64,000 bases of DNA from Thermoleophilaceae bacterium (GCA_030446485.1 JAUJNF010000009.1:60911-124910), one strand, 5' to 3'; positions 8,486-16,596 are shown, counted from the first letter of the stretch. The notes: generated by a model from the letters alone, not told the origin. Made by a program: numbers and translations.

Positions 8486-9264
8486 CCGAACGGCTGCCCG
8501 ACAAGATCGCGCTCATCACGGGATCGGATTCCGGAATCGGACAGGGGACGGCTATCGAGTTCGCCAAGGAGGGCGCGGACGTGGTGGTCCACTATCTCGA
8601 CGACGCCGAGGGGGCACAGGAAACCCGGCAGGCCGTCGAGGCCGAGGGCCGCCGGGCGATCGTGGTGCAGGCCGACATCACCGACGAGCAGGCGGTGCAC
8701 CGACTCTTCGAAGAGGCGGTGGAAGCGTTCGACAGGGTGGACATCCTCATGAACAACGCCGGGGTCGATGCCTCGGGCAAGGACGTCGCCGACCTACCCA
8801 CCGAGACCTTCGACCAGGCAATCAGAACGAATCTGTACGGGGCATTTTTCTGCTGCCGGCGCTTTATCCAGCTGCGCAAGGAAGGAACCGCGGCGGGCGG
8901 GAAGATCATCAACGTGACGTCGGTGCACCAGGAGATTCCCAATCCGGGCGGCGCCGACTACGACTGCTCCAAGGGCGCGCTGCGCAACCTCACACGGACG
9001 CTGGCTCTGGAGCTCGCTCCGCTGAAGATCAACGTGAACAACCTCGGCCCGGGAATGGTGCTCACGCCGTTCAACCAGGCGGCGATCGACGATCCCGATC
9101 TACTCGACGAGCAGGTCCAAAGCATTCCCTGGAAGCGCGCGGCCGAGCCCTCGGAGATCGGGCGCCTAGCCGTCTTCCTCGCCTCCGCCGACAGCGACTA
9201 CGTCACGGGTGCCGACTACTTCATGGACGGGGGATTGATGCGCAACGTCGGGCAGGGCGCCTGA
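8482..9264 (+). CDS. SDR-family glucose 1-dehydrogenase-like oxidoreductase
   Basis: 260-residue short-chain dehydrogenase/reductase. Cofactor motif TGSDSGIG is at residues 13-20, NNAG follows the central strand, and the catalytic set is Ser in NVTSVHQ with YDCSK (YxxxK). The stretch after the catalytic Ser (VHQEIPNPGGADY) matches the layout of bacterial glucose 1-dehydrogenases, and the C-terminus (VTGADYFMDGGL) is also characteristic. ATG at 8482 overlaps the GH15 stop by 4 bases, so the two are translationally coupled. A remnant of an aldose 1-epimerase follows, which would have interconverted glucose anomers for this enzyme. Substrate is inferred from context. Confidence 0.82.
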   Translation: MTERLPDKIALITGSDSGIGQGTAIEFAKEGADVVVHYLDDAEGAQETRQAVEAEGRRAIVVQADITDEQAVHRLFEEAVEAFDRVDILMNNAGVDASGKDVADLPTETFDQAIRTNLYGAFFCCRRFIQLRKEGTAAGGKIINVTSVHQEIPNPGGADYDCSKGALRNLTRTLALELAPLKINVNNLGPGMVLTPFNQAAIDDPDLLDEQVQSIPWKRAAEPSEIGRLAVFLASADSDYVTGADYFMDGGLMRNVGQGA

Positions 9265-9384
9265 TCGCCGGCCAAGGACCCGCGCTCACGCCTTCCCGGC
9301 CGGCAGATCGAGATCGCGCACGGTGAGCAGCGGGCGACGGTCGTGGAGGTCGGCGGCGCGCTGCGCACCTACCGCATCGGTGTC
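9265..9384 (+). pseudogene. Aldose 1-epimerase N-terminal remnant
   Basis: Directly after the SDR stop, in the same frame, the sequence reads GRQIEIAHGEQRATVVEVGG and continues ALRTYRIG. This is the typical first strand pair of actinobacterial aldose 1-epimerases (HG-x-QRA-x-VVEVGG-x-LR). It has no start codon or ribosome-binding site and is cut abruptly at about 9384, where a copy of the TPP-enzyme gene begins in opposite orientation. It is probably the relic of a third gene in the GH15-glucose dehydrogenase operon. Confidence 0.6.
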
Positions 9385-9683
9385 CCATGGTGGCGAGCGT
9401 GCCCGACAGCGATGCCTTCATGCCCTTGCGGATCTTCAGGTCGCGCGCGAACCAGTTGGCCGCCGAGCCAGAGTCGGCGCTGAGATGCAGTTCTCGGGCA
9501 GCCGCGGGACAGCTCCCAGAACACGCGCTGCGGGTTGAGCGGGTCGGCGTCCTTCATCGCGCGTGCCTCGAGCACCTTCCACCAATCGGCCGCGCCCTTC
9601 TCGATCTCCCCGCGCCAGGAGCGGTCGGCCTTACGCTCGAGCAGTGGGCTGAGGGCCCGCAGGGTCTGGGCGCTGCCGCCCAG
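9385..9683 (-). pseudogene. Degenerate partial duplicate of the TPP-enzyme gene
   Basis: About 300 bases aligning with 4475-4772 of the intact gene, same strand, with scattered substitutions. Small deletions near 9484 and 9505 destroy the frame. On the minus strand it still reads RAMKDADPLNPQRVFWELSR, matching the parent (RAMKDADPLNPQRVFWELSP). It lacks the N-terminal and cofactor-binding domains, so it cannot be functional. The divergence shows it is not a simple recent assembly copy. Its ends fall exactly where flanking genes are broken, marking a rearrangement scar. Confidence 0.8.
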
Positions 9684-9704
9684 CGACCTCCTCGTAGAAC
9701 GTGA

Positions 9705-10163
9705 TCAGAAACTCCCGCCGGGCCACGGCGCACCGGCGTAGCGCTCGAGCACGGGGCCGGGCGGGGCGTCCACCTGGCAGAAGAGATCGGTGCGCACGAT
9801 GAACCCGGGGAACAGGCGCCGGAAGGGGTCCTCGTGGAACAGCCCGGGGTCGCGGGCCACCGTGATCGCCCCGCCGCATCCGACCGAGTCGACGGACAGG
9901 GTCGTCAGGCACACCAGGTCGTCGCCGAGCATCGGGATCCACCAGGCCAGCGCGTCGCGCCGGGCCTGCTGCACCTCGGGCTGGTCGTACGGCACGCTCG
10001 CCTCGGCGTCGTCGGAGGCGCACACGTGCGCGTAGACCCCCTCGACGGCCTCGCCCTCCACGCAGCGGCGGTCGATGCCGAAGCGCCGGCCGGGAGCCTC
10101 CTCGTCGAGCGACAGGCCCTCGCCGTCGAGCCACAGGAAGCGGAAGGGCAGGTCGCCGCTCAC
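9705..10163 (-). CDS. Hypothetical protein downstream of peroxiredoxin
   Basis: 152 residues, mixed alpha/beta in character and soluble, beginning with GTG at 10163 that overlaps the stop of the peroxiredoxin-like gene (GTGA). It contains three cysteines of note: RRCVEGE, AHVCASDD and DSVGCGGA, plus a late DLFCQVD. I do not recognise the family. It is the last gene of an apparent four-gene unit (response regulator, sensor kinase, peroxiredoxin, this protein), so a redox- or stress-linked role is plausible but inferred from position only. The C-terminus abuts the rearrangement scar at 9385-9683, so the 3' end might be altered. Confidence 0.6.
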   Translation of the reverse strand: MSGDLPFRFLWLDGEGLSLDEEAPGRRFGIDRRCVEGEAVEGVYAHVCASDDAEASVPYDQPEVQQARRDALAWWIPMLGDDLVCLTTLSVDSVGCGGAITVARDPGLFHEDPFRRLFPGFIVRTDLFCQVDAPPGPVLERYAGAPWPGGSF

Positions 10164-10678
10164 GGGGCCCAGTCCTCGCGAACGGAGCGGGAGATGTGGC
10201 GCATGTCGGTGCGCAGCTCCTCCATCGTGGCCCGGCCGAAGTACCAGTAGCCCTCGTACGCGCGGTAGATGGTCAGGTCCGGGAAGAGGGTGAAGCCCGC
10301 CGGCCAGTAGGGGTCGTGCACCGTGTCGGCGGTCTCCTCGAGGCCCAGGCGCGGCAGCCAGCGACGCTCGGCGTCGGAGAGGAAGAGGAACCGGGCGCCC
10401 AGCCCCGCCCTGAAGGCCGACTGCACCTCGGACGGATCGACCGAGACCACGACGATGCGCGCGTAGGCCACCTCGAACTCGTCCTGGAGTCCGATGAGCT
10501 CGCGCATGTAGCGCTGCTCCTTGGGGCACCACCACCCGCGCGAGAAGAGCAGTGCCACCGGATCTCCGCCGGCGATCTCGGACAGCTTCCGGGCCCGTCC
10601 GGTGTGGTCGGGCAGGTCGAGGTCGGGGAACGTCCTGCCCGGCGCGAGCTCGACGGCCTCGGTGGCCGGGGCGCTCAT
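10160..10678 (-). CDS. Peroxiredoxin/AhpC-TSA-like redoxin
   Basis: 172 residues with a thioredoxin-like fold of the AhpC/TSA type: ELAPGRTFPDLDLPDHTGR start, then FSRGWWCPKE with the candidate peroxidatic Cys51, and YARIVVVSVDPSEVQSAF. Peroxiredoxins of this group reduce hydrogen or organic peroxides. There is only one clearly conserved Cys, so it would act as a 1-Cys enzyme or need an external thiol. The late stretch YEGYWYFGRATMEELRTDMR is like redoxin-domain proteins of unknown partner. ATG at 10678 overlaps the sensor-kinase stop, and its own stop overlaps the next gene, so expression should follow the two-component system. Confidence 0.75.
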   Translation of the reverse strand: MSAPATEAVELAPGRTFPDLDLPDHTGRARKLSEIAGGDPVALLFSRGWWCPKEQRYMRELIGLQDEFEVAYARIVVVSVDPSEVQSAFRAGLGARFLFLSDAERRWLPRLGLEETADTVHDPYWPAGFTLFPDLTIYRAYEGYWYFGRATMEELRTDMRHISRSVREDWAP

Positions 10679-11883
10679 GCCGCCGCCCGCGGGAGGCTGA
10701 AGCGCACGCGCGTGCCGGGGCCTCGCTCGCCGAGCCAGATCCGCCCGCCGTGGGCCTCGACGATGGCGCGGCAGATCGTGAGCCCGAGCCCCGCTCCCGG
10801 GCGCGTGCGGGCCGCGGCCTGCTCACCGCTCTTGAAGAACGGCTGGAAGACCTTCTCCTGGTCGGCGCTGTCGATGCCCTCGCCAGTGTCTGTGACCTCG
10901 ATCTCGACGCACTCGTCGATGGTCTCGGCGCAGACGGTGACCGTTCCGTCCGCCGGCGTGTGGCGGATGGCGTTCTGGATCAGGTTGAAGAGGACGCGCT
11001 GCAGCTTCTCGGGATTCGCCCTGGCCGGAGGCAGCTCGCCGGTCACCCGCGCGGTCACGATCACGCCCCTGGCGTCGGCCTGGCCGCGCATGGCCTCGAC
11101 GGTCTCCTGCACGAGCTCGTCGAGCCGCACCTGCTCGAGCGACCACTGCACGTCGCCCGCCTGCAGCCGGGACAGCTCGAACAGGTCGTCGATCAGCGCG
11201 CCGAGCGCCTGGACGTGAACGGGAAGCTGGGCCAGGTAGCGATCGCGGGCGTCGTCGTCCACCACTCCGTCCTTGATCGCCTCGGCCACCAGCTGGAGGG
11301 AGGTCAGCGGCGTGCGCAGGTCGTGCGACACCGCGGCGATCAGGTCCCGGTGGGCGGTCCAGGCCGTCGCGCACTGCTGCTCATCGCTTCGTAGCTGCTC
11401 GATCATCTGGTTCGAGGCCCGGGCGAGGTCGGCTATCTCGTCCCGTCCGTGGGTCTCGATGTGCACGTCGCGCGCACCCTCGCCGACGGCCATGACCCCG
11501 CTTCGCACCGAGGCGATGTCCTGCATCACCCCGTGGGCGAGCACCAGCGAGGAATAGGCCGCGACGACACCGGTGAAGCCCAGCCCGAGCGCCAGCACGA
11601 AGGCGTCGTGCGCGGACACGAACATCGAGGCCGCGATCACCCCGATCATCACGAGAACCGAGCCGACGGCCACGGCCGTGCCGATCACGAACTGGCGGGA
11701 GAGGGATCCCAGGCGATCCCGGTGCGCGGCGAAGAGGTGCGAGAGCACGAGGATCGGCGCGCCGCCGGCGACCATGACGCCGGACATCAGCAGGCCGTCG
11801 GCCGTGCCGTAGGCCGCCCCGACGGCGAGTCCGCCGAGCGCGACGCCGACGACCAGGATCAGGATGCTGCGCAGCACGCTCAC
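10675..11883 (-). CDS. Membrane sensor histidine kinase
   Basis: 402-residue sensor kinase. Four hydrophobic segments fill residues about 5-120 with very short extracytoplasmic loops, suggesting that it senses a membrane or intracellular signal. They are followed by a HAMP-like linker, the dimerisation/phosphoacceptor motif AAVSHDLRTPLTS with His187, and the ATPase domain with N-box FNLIQNAIRHTP, DTGEGI and GAGLGLTIC. GTG at 11883 overlaps the regulator's stop by 4 bases, so this is its cognate kinase. The downstream peroxiredoxin suggests an envelope or redox stress output. The stimulus is unknown. Confidence 0.9.
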   Translation of the reverse strand: MSVLRSILILVVGVALGGLAVGAAYGTADGLLMSGVMVAGGAPILVLSHLFAAHRDRLGSLSRQFVIGTAVAVGSVLVMIGVIAASMFVSAHDAFVLALGLGFTGVVAAYSSLVLAHGVMQDIASVRSGVMAVGEGARDVHIETHGRDEIADLARASNQMIEQLRSDEQQCATAWTAHRDLIAAVSHDLRTPLTSLQLVAEAIKDGVVDDDARDRYLAQLPVHVQALGALIDDLFELSRLQAGDVQWSLEQVRLDELVQETVEAMRGQADARGVIVTARVTGELPPARANPEKLQRVLFNLIQNAIRHTPADGTVTVCAETIDECVEIEVTDTGEGIDSADQEKVFQPFFKSGEQAAARTRPGAGLGLTICRAIVEAHGGRIWLGERGPGTRVRFSLPRAAA

Positions 11884-12575
11884 GGCTGGAATCGGTATCC
11901 AACCCCCCAGACCGTCTGCAGGCGCTCGGGTTGAGACGGGTCGTGTTCGATCTTCGAGCGAAGCCTCCGCATGTGGACGGTGACCGTGGAGGTGTCCGTG
12001 TAGAAGGCGTACTCCCAGACGGCGTCCATCAGCTGGTCCCGCGAGAAGACCTGCCCCGGATGGCGCGCGAGGAACAGGAGCAGGTCGTACTCGCGAACGG
12101 TGAGCTGGGTCTCCTCCCCGTCCACGGTGACCCGGCGGGCCGCCGGGTCGATCAGAAGCCCGTCGAAGGCGATGGCCTCCTCGAGCTCGGGTGACTTGTC
12201 GACGCGGCGCAGCACGGCATCCACGCGCGCCACGAGCTCCGCCGGCGAGAACGGCTTGATCACGTAGTCGTCGGCACCTAGGCGCAGGCCGACGACCCGG
12301 TCGGTGGGCTCGCCCTTGGCGGTCAGCAGGATCACGGACACGCGGTCGTCCTCCCGCAGGCGGCGAAGCACCTCGAGCCCGTCGATGCCGGGAAGCATCA
12401 GGTCGAGGACCACGAGGTCGGGGCGGTCCTCGCCGGCCAGGCGGATTGCCTCGTGGCCGTCGCCGGCCACGCGGGTGGTGTAACCGGCCCGCTCCAGGTA
12501 GCGGGACACGACCTCGGAGATCGTCGGCTCGTCGTCGACGACGAGAACGGATCCGCGGCTGTGGGCTCTGCTCAT
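11880..12575 (-). CDS. OmpR/PhoB-family response regulator
   Basis: 231 residues from the ATG at 12575 (a GTG six codons upstream is also in frame). The receiver domain has VVDDEP, phospho-acceptor Asp58 (VVLDLMLPGIDG), LLTAKGE and YVIKPF. The C-terminal winged-helix DNA-binding domain includes REYDLLLFLARHPGQVFSRDQL and the recognition segment TVTVHMRRLRSKI, ending VWGVGYRF. It is the first gene of the two-component/peroxiredoxin operon. A CGTAA-N6-CGTCA repeat of the kind bound by this regulator class sits 50 bases upstream at 12626-12641, so autoregulation is a reasonable guess. Confidence 0.92.
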   Translation of the reverse strand: MSRAHSRGSVLVVDDEPTISEVVSRYLERAGYTTRVAGDGHEAIRLAGEDRPDLVVLDLMLPGIDGLEVLRRLREDDRVSVILLTAKGEPTDRVVGLRLGADDYVIKPFSPAELVARVDAVLRRVDKSPELEEAIAFDGLLIDPAARRVTVDGEETQLTVREYDLLLFLARHPGQVFSRDQLMDAVWEYAFYTDTSTVTVHMRRLRSKIEHDPSQPERLQTVWGVGYRFQP

Positions 12576-12625
12576 GTACCGAGTGTTACCCACGCACGCC
12601 CCGCCGTGGGGCGCGCGGGGTCGGT

Positions 12626-12641
12626 CGTAATGCTTTCGTCA
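12626..12641 (+). promoter_or_regulatory. CGTAA-N6-CGTCA direct repeat (copy 2)
   Basis: Reads CGTAATGCTTTCGTCA with an 11-base period. It lies between the divergent response-regulator operon and the stress-protein gene at 12756, and is followed 18 bases later by a -10-like GATAGA (12660-12665). Compare copies at 6312, 30049 and 34139. Confidence 0.5.
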
Positions 12642-12755
12642 GCCGTCTCGAGGGATCGGCGATAGACCCTTAAGAGCCGGAGAACAGTGGGTCGCAGGCC
12701 TTGTGCGCCGCGCTCCGGCCCGCCACGCTGGCCATAAAGCGAACAGGGAGAGCCA

Positions 12756-13205
12756 GTGACCGCGGAGCCGACTGACCCCAAGCGCATACTCGTGGTGGCC
12801 AACAACACCTGCCCGTGCGAGACCCTGCACGAGGAGATCCGCAGCCGCAGCGGCGACGCCGACAGCGAGGTGCTGATCCTGGCCCCCGCACTAAACAAGC
12901 GGATCGCCCACTACGTCTCGGACACCGGCGGGGCCGTCAAGGCCGCCGAGCTGCGGCTGGCGCGGGCGGTCGAGAGCCTCGACGCCAAGGGCATGCAGGC
13001 GAGAGGAGTGGTCGGTGACGCCGATCCGGTGACGGCCATCGAGGACACCGTGGGCCTGTTCCCGCCGGACGAGATCATCCTCTCGACGTGGCCGGCCGAG
13101 CACTCCAACTGGCTCGAGAAGGGCCTCGTGGAGAAGACGCGGGAGCGCTTCGACGCTCCGGTCACGCATCTGGTCTCGCGCTACGGGCTGAAGGACGCGG
13201 CCTGA
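12756..13205 (+). CDS. Universal-stress-like alpha/beta protein
   Basis: 149 residues. It opens with a nucleotide-fold strand (KRILVVANNTCPCETLHEEI), has a central helix-strand (AVESLDAKGMQARGVVGDADPVTAIED) and ends with DEIILSTWPAEHSNWLEKGLVEKTRERFDAPVTHLV. The arrangement resembles UspA-like proteins, and the last segment corresponds to the family's substrate-binding end, but a standard G-x2-G-x9-G-S ATP motif is missing. GTG at 12756 follows AGGGAGA at good spacing. It is divergent from the two-component operon and shares the intergenic CGTAA repeat, so it may be a regulon member. Role in stress is inferred. Confidence 0.65.
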   Translation: MTAEPTDPKRILVVANNTCPCETLHEEIRSRSGDADSEVLILAPALNKRIAHYVSDTGGAVKAAELRLARAVESLDAKGMQARGVVGDADPVTAIEDTVGLFPPDEIILSTWPAEHSNWLEKGLVEKTRERFDAPVTHLVSRYGLKDAA

Positions 13206-13297
13206 GGGAGCGGGGAGGCCTGCACGGGGAGGTGAAGCCGGACATCCCCCTGTGCCGACATCTCCCGGTCGTCCCGGCTCGGCCCTGAGGAACGGAC

Positions 13298-14131
13298 GTG
13301 AGGGTGCGTGCTCGGGCCGTTGGAGCGGCGGCAACCGTGGCAGCGATGGCGACGGTCAGCGTGGTTCTCGCCGCGGACGGTGACCAGTCCCGCCCGGCCC
13401 AACGGGTGATACCCGCCGCGCGGGGCGACCCTGGCGCCGTCGTCGACACCCAAGCGAGCGGCCGGCGGGCCCCCGGCGGGGGGCGCGAGGCCCGGCCGCC
13501 GGCCACGCCGGCCGCGCGCGTAGCGCTGCTCGGCCGCTCGGTGGAGGGGCGACCGATCCGGCTCATTCGCCTGGGTGACCCTGGTGAGCGGCCGCGGGCA
13601 TTGGTGTTCGGTTGCATCCACGGCACCGAGTGCGAGGGCATCGACGTTACGCGCCGGCTTCGGTCAGATCGTCCGTCTCGGCCGCTGTGGGTGGTCGAGA
13701 ACCTCAACCCGGATGGCCTTCGACGTGGCCTGCGCGTCAACGGCCGCGGGGTGGACCTGAACCGCAACTTCCCGTCCGAGTGGCGGCCGGGCGGACGACC
13801 GTTCGACCCTGAGTACCCGGGCTTGCGGCCGCTGTCGGAGCCGGAGTCGCGGCTGGCGGCCCGGCTGATTCGGCGGCTCAAACCCCGGGTGACGGTGTGG
13901 TTCCACCAACCCCAGGGGGTGGTACGTGCCTTCGGCCACAGCGTGGGCGTGGCGCGCCGCTACGCCCGGACGGCGACGGTCCCGTACGCGACGATCCGCT
14001 GGCCACGCGGGACGGCGCCCAACTGGCAGAACCAGCGCCTCGGCATGCGGTCGTTCGTCGTCGAGCTGCCCGCCGGGGCGCTGCCCGCCGCCGCGGCGCG
14101 GCGGCACGCACAAGCGCTGCTGGCGCTGTAG
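13298..14131 (+). CDS. Secreted M14-family zinc carboxypeptidase
   Basis: 277 residues with a short basic N-terminus and hydrophobic segment (residues about 5-25), i.e. a secretion signal or anchor, then a Pro/Gly-rich linker. The catalytic domain has the M14 zinc ligands HGTECEG (HxxE) and the later WFHQP His, the NPDG and DLNRNFPS substrate motifs, and the catalytic Glu in VVELPAG. The domain is short, like murein-peptide amidases (MpaA type), so a cell-wall peptide is a likely substrate. GTG at 13298 is preceded by GAGGAAC. It converges with the lipoprotein gene at 14219, with a strong hairpin between them. Confidence 0.8.
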   Translation: MRVRARAVGAAATVAAMATVSVVLAADGDQSRPAQRVIPAARGDPGAVVDTQASGRRAPGGGREARPPATPAARVALLGRSVEGRPIRLIRLGDPGERPRALVFGCIHGTECEGIDVTRRLRSDRPSRPLWVVENLNPDGLRRGLRVNGRGVDLNRNFPSEWRPGGRPFDPEYPGLRPLSEPESRLAARLIRRLKPRVTVWFHQPQGVVRAFGHSVGVARRYARTATVPYATIRWPRGTAPNWQNQRLGMRSFVVELPAGALPAAAARRHAQALLAL

Positions 14132-14153
14132 AAGGCGAGGCCGTTCCGGGGCT

Positions 14154-14195
14154 GGGTTGATTTCGGGACACCGGGTCCCGGAATCCGCCCAACCC
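14154..14195. terminator. Hairpin between convergent genes
   Basis: Inverted repeat ATTTCGGGAC - ACCGG - GTCCCGGAAT (14160-14184, one G-T wobble) extended by outer arms GGGTTG (14154-14159) and CAACCC (14190-14195). It lies between the convergent peptidase and lipoprotein genes and could serve both strands. There is no U-tract, which is common for GC-rich actinobacterial terminators. Confidence 0.6.
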
Positions 14196-14218
14196 CCGAA
14201 CCGCGACCAGCCGGTGTG

Positions 14219-15202
14219 CTACGGATCGAAGAGCTGGAGGGTCCCGTCCGTGCGGCTGGCCACGAACACCCGCCCGGTGTCCTCGTCCACCGCCACGGTG
14301 TTGGGCTGACGCACCGTGGGGAGGCTGCGCAGGACGTGCGGCTGGCCACCGGCGGCGAGCTCCACCACGCGGTTGCGCTCGGTGAGCGTCACCCAGAGAC
14401 GCCCGCGGCGGCGGTCGATGGCGATGCCGTACGGCGACCCCTCGAGGTACACGCGGCGTACCAGCTCGAGGCGGGGGCTCAGGTGGAAGAGCAGCAGGGC
14501 GTCGCCCTGGGTGTCCACCACGTAGAGGAGGTCGCCGCCGTCCGAGACCACGTGGGTCGGCCCGACTCCCGCGTCGGCCTGGCCGAGCGAGCGCAGGCTA
14601 CGCGCGTCGAACACCTCGACGGCTCGCTCGCGCACCGCCACGACCGCAACGCGCGTGTCGCTGCCGGCGGCCACCACGCCGCCCGGCTGGACCGGTGCCT
14701 CGAGGCGCTCGATCACGCGTCCTCGCTCGACGACCGACACGGTGTCGGCGAACTCGTCGGCCACGAAGATCCTCCCCGCCGCGGCCGCGGCGTCGTGCGG
14801 GAAGCGCCCCACCTGGATGCTGCCGGTGCGGCCGCTCGGGAGCTCCACGCGCACGAGTGCGTCGGCTCGTTCGGCGGGCACGAGCACCGGCCCGCCGGCG
14901 CGCTCGAGCTGAAGGTGGCGCGGCGATTCCGGCAGGACGACGCGGCGCTCCACCCGGCCGCTGCGCGCGTCCACGAGCGCGAGCCGATCGGGGTCGGTGA
15001 GGCCGACCCCCACCAGGCCCGTCCGCGCGTCGGCCACCAGTCCCTCGGGCTGGTTCCCGACCGCCACGACGCGCCCCGCCGGGCGCTCGCCGGGCGGTGG
15101 CGACCGCGCCGGCTCGGCGGGCGGGGGCAGCTCGTCGGTCGAGCCGCACGCGCCGAGCAGCAACAGCGGGAACAGGGCGAGCTGCCGGCGCCACGGGATC
15201 AC
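14219..15202 (-). CDS. Beta-propeller lipoprotein
   Basis: 327 residues from GTG 15202. The N-terminus has a basic start, hydrophobic core and lipobox (LLLLGACGS), so it should be a surface lipoprotein. After a Pro-rich linker come repeated blades of YVTN/NHL type, for example QPEGLVADARTGLVGVG, GPTHVVSDGGDLLYVVD, SPYGIAIDRRRGRLWVT and QPNTVAVDEDTGRVFVAS. Such propellers usually mediate binding rather than catalysis. It follows two glycosyltransferase genes on the same strand with a 25-base gap. Its ligand is unknown. Confidence 0.8.
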   Translation of the reverse strand: MIPWRRQLALFPLLLLGACGSTDELPPPAEPARSPPPGERPAGRVVAVGNQPEGLVADARTGLVGVGLTDPDRLALVDARSGRVERRVVLPESPRHLQLERAGGPVLVPAERADALVRVELPSGRTGSIQVGRFPHDAAAAAGRIFVADEFADTVSVVERGRVIERLEAPVQPGGVVAAGSDTRVAVVAVRERAVEVFDARSLRSLGQADAGVGPTHVVSDGGDLLYVVDTQGDALLLFHLSPRLELVRRVYLEGSPYGIAIDRRRGRLWVTLTERNRVVELAAGGQPHVLRSLPTVRQPNTVAVDEDTGRVFVASRTDGTLQLFDP

Positions 15203-15227
15203 GGCGCGATCTGACCTCGCCTCCGGC

Positions 15228-15863
15228 TCAGGCCGCGGCGGGCTGAAGCGCTGACAGCTCCCGCGCAAAGGCCGAGCGCGGGCTCTGCCCGGCGACGGCG
15301 TGGGCGTCGGCGATGGTGTCCACGTCGCGCATCACCGCCAGCTCCACATGTCGCAGGCCTAGCTCGGTCAGGCGGTGACGCTGAGCGGCGAGCGTGGCGG
15401 CGGAGCTCATCGGCACGCCGTCGAAGACGCGCGGACCGGCACGCCGCAGGCCGATTGACCAGTAGCCGCCGTCGCTCGCCGGCCCGAGCACGGCGTCCAC
15501 GCCGGGCTCCAGCAGGGCCCGGGTGGCCTCGACGAGGTCGGCGGGCGTCAGCTGTGGCGTGTCCATGCCGACCAGCACTGCCGGTCCCTCCACGGCGTCG
15601 AACGCCCCGGCGAGGCGACGGCCCAGGCCGCCATCGCACTGCGGCAACACGTCGAACCCGCCGGGCAGCCATGCGCCGGGCTCTCCGTCGAGCACGAGCA
15701 GTCGCCGTGCGGCCGGCGCGCCCGCCACCGCGGCCAGGGTGTCGCGCAGCGCCGCCTCTGCCAGGCCCGCTGCCTCGATGGGGGTGCACGGAGGGCAGAG
15801 GCGGGTCTTGCTTCGACCGGCCTCGGGGGCCTTGGCCAGCACCGCGAGCGTCACGCCGCTCAC
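15228..15863 (-). CDS. rSAM/selenodomain-associated transferase 1-like glycosyltransferase (DUF2064)
   Basis: 211 residues, starting VSGVTLAVLAKAPEAGRSKTRL; the AKAPxxGxxKTRL start followed later by GMDTPQL and GPASDGGYWSIGL defines the DUF2064/TIGR04282-type family. These are nucleotide-diphospho-sugar transferase-fold proteins of unresolved substrate. GTG at 15863 overlaps the stop of the upstream glycosyltransferase (GTGA). A partner of the 'transferase 2' type is encoded far away at 56189-56908, within the purine genes. No radical SAM gene is next to it; the nearest is at 30928. Confidence 0.82.
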   Translation of the reverse strand: MSGVTLAVLAKAPEAGRSKTRLCPPCTPIEAAGLAEAALRDTLAAVAGAPAARRLLVLDGEPGAWLPGGFDVLPQCDGGLGRRLAGAFDAVEGPAVLVGMDTPQLTPADLVEATRALLEPGVDAVLGPASDGGYWSIGLRRAGPRVFDGVPMSSAATLAAQRHRLTELGLRHVELAVMRDVDTIADAHAVAGQSPRSAFARELSALQPAAA

Positions 15864-16504
15864 CGCAAGGCCTGACCCATGTCGCGCACGGTGCGAACGG
15901 TGCCGCGCACCGTGCCCGTGACCTTCGAGCGTCCCGAGCGCGGCCGGTAGCTCACCGGCACCTCGCGGATGCGCCAGCCGGCGGCGGCGGAGCGGAGGAC
16001 CATCTCGAGTGGCCACCCGAAGCGGCGGTCGCGCACGCCGAGCTCGAGCAGCGCTCCGCGCCCCGCCGCCCGCATCGGCCCGAGGTCGCGCAGGTCCACG
16101 CCGCTGCGCCGGCGCAGCTCGCGGGCCAGGACCCGGTTGGCAAGGCGCGCGTGGGCGGGCCACGCGCCGGCTCCCGACGGGCGCCGCTGGCCGAGCGCCA
16201 GGTCGGCCGAGCCGTCGATCACCGCACCGGCCACGCCGGGCAGCTCGCCCGGGTCGAGCGAGCCGTCGCAGTCCATGAAGCACACCACGTCGCTCGTGGC
16301 CGCCGACAGGCCCGCGAAGCACGCGGCGCCGAAACCTCGGCGCGGCTCGCACACCACGGTGCTGCCGAGCCGCTCCGCAAGCTCGGCCGAGCCGTCGGTC
16401 GAACCGTTGTCGACGACGATCGGCCGATACCCCGGCGGCATGCGGGCGAGCACCCACGGGATGGCCTCGGCCTCGTCCAGCGTCGGGAGCACGACGTCCA
16501 CCAT
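15860..16504 (-). CDS. Family 2 glycosyltransferase
   Basis: 214 residues of GT-A fold: VDVVLPTLDEAEAIPWVL start, VVDNGSTDGSAE sugar-nucleotide site, DVVCFMDCDGSLDPGEL (metal-binding DxD-like) and the late RFGWPLEMVLRSAAAGWRI segment of polyprenyl-phosphate mannosyl/glucosyltransferase-like enzymes. No membrane helices are seen, so it acts at the cytoplasmic face. ATG at 16504. It overlaps the next gene by 4 bases and is divergent from the membrane glycosyltransferase-like gene at 16597, implying a shared role in envelope glycan synthesis. Confidence 0.85.
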   Translation of the reverse strand: MVDVVLPTLDEAEAIPWVLARMPPGYRPIVVDNGSTDGSAELAERLGSTVVCEPRRGFGAACFAGLSAATSDVVCFMDCDGSLDPGELPGVAGAVIDGSADLALGQRRPSGAGAWPAHARLANRVLARELRRRSGVDLRDLGPMRAAGRGALLELGVRDRRFGWPLEMVLRSAAAGWRIREVPVSYRPRSGRSKVTGTVRGTVRTVRDMGQALR

Positions 16505-16583
16505 GTGCGCGGGAAGCTAACCGCCGTGCCTTACAGAGCGCGAACGGCCGCCCTGGCGCGCCCGCGGCCAGCGCCGCTTGCCG

Positions 16584-16589
16584 TATCGT
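16584..16589 (+). promoter_or_regulatory. -10 element, likely leaderless transcript
   Basis: TATCGT ends 7 bases before the GTG at 16597, placing the predicted transcription start at or next to the start codon. No ribosome-binding site is present. Confidence 0.4.
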
Positions 16590-16596
16590 CGCCGGG

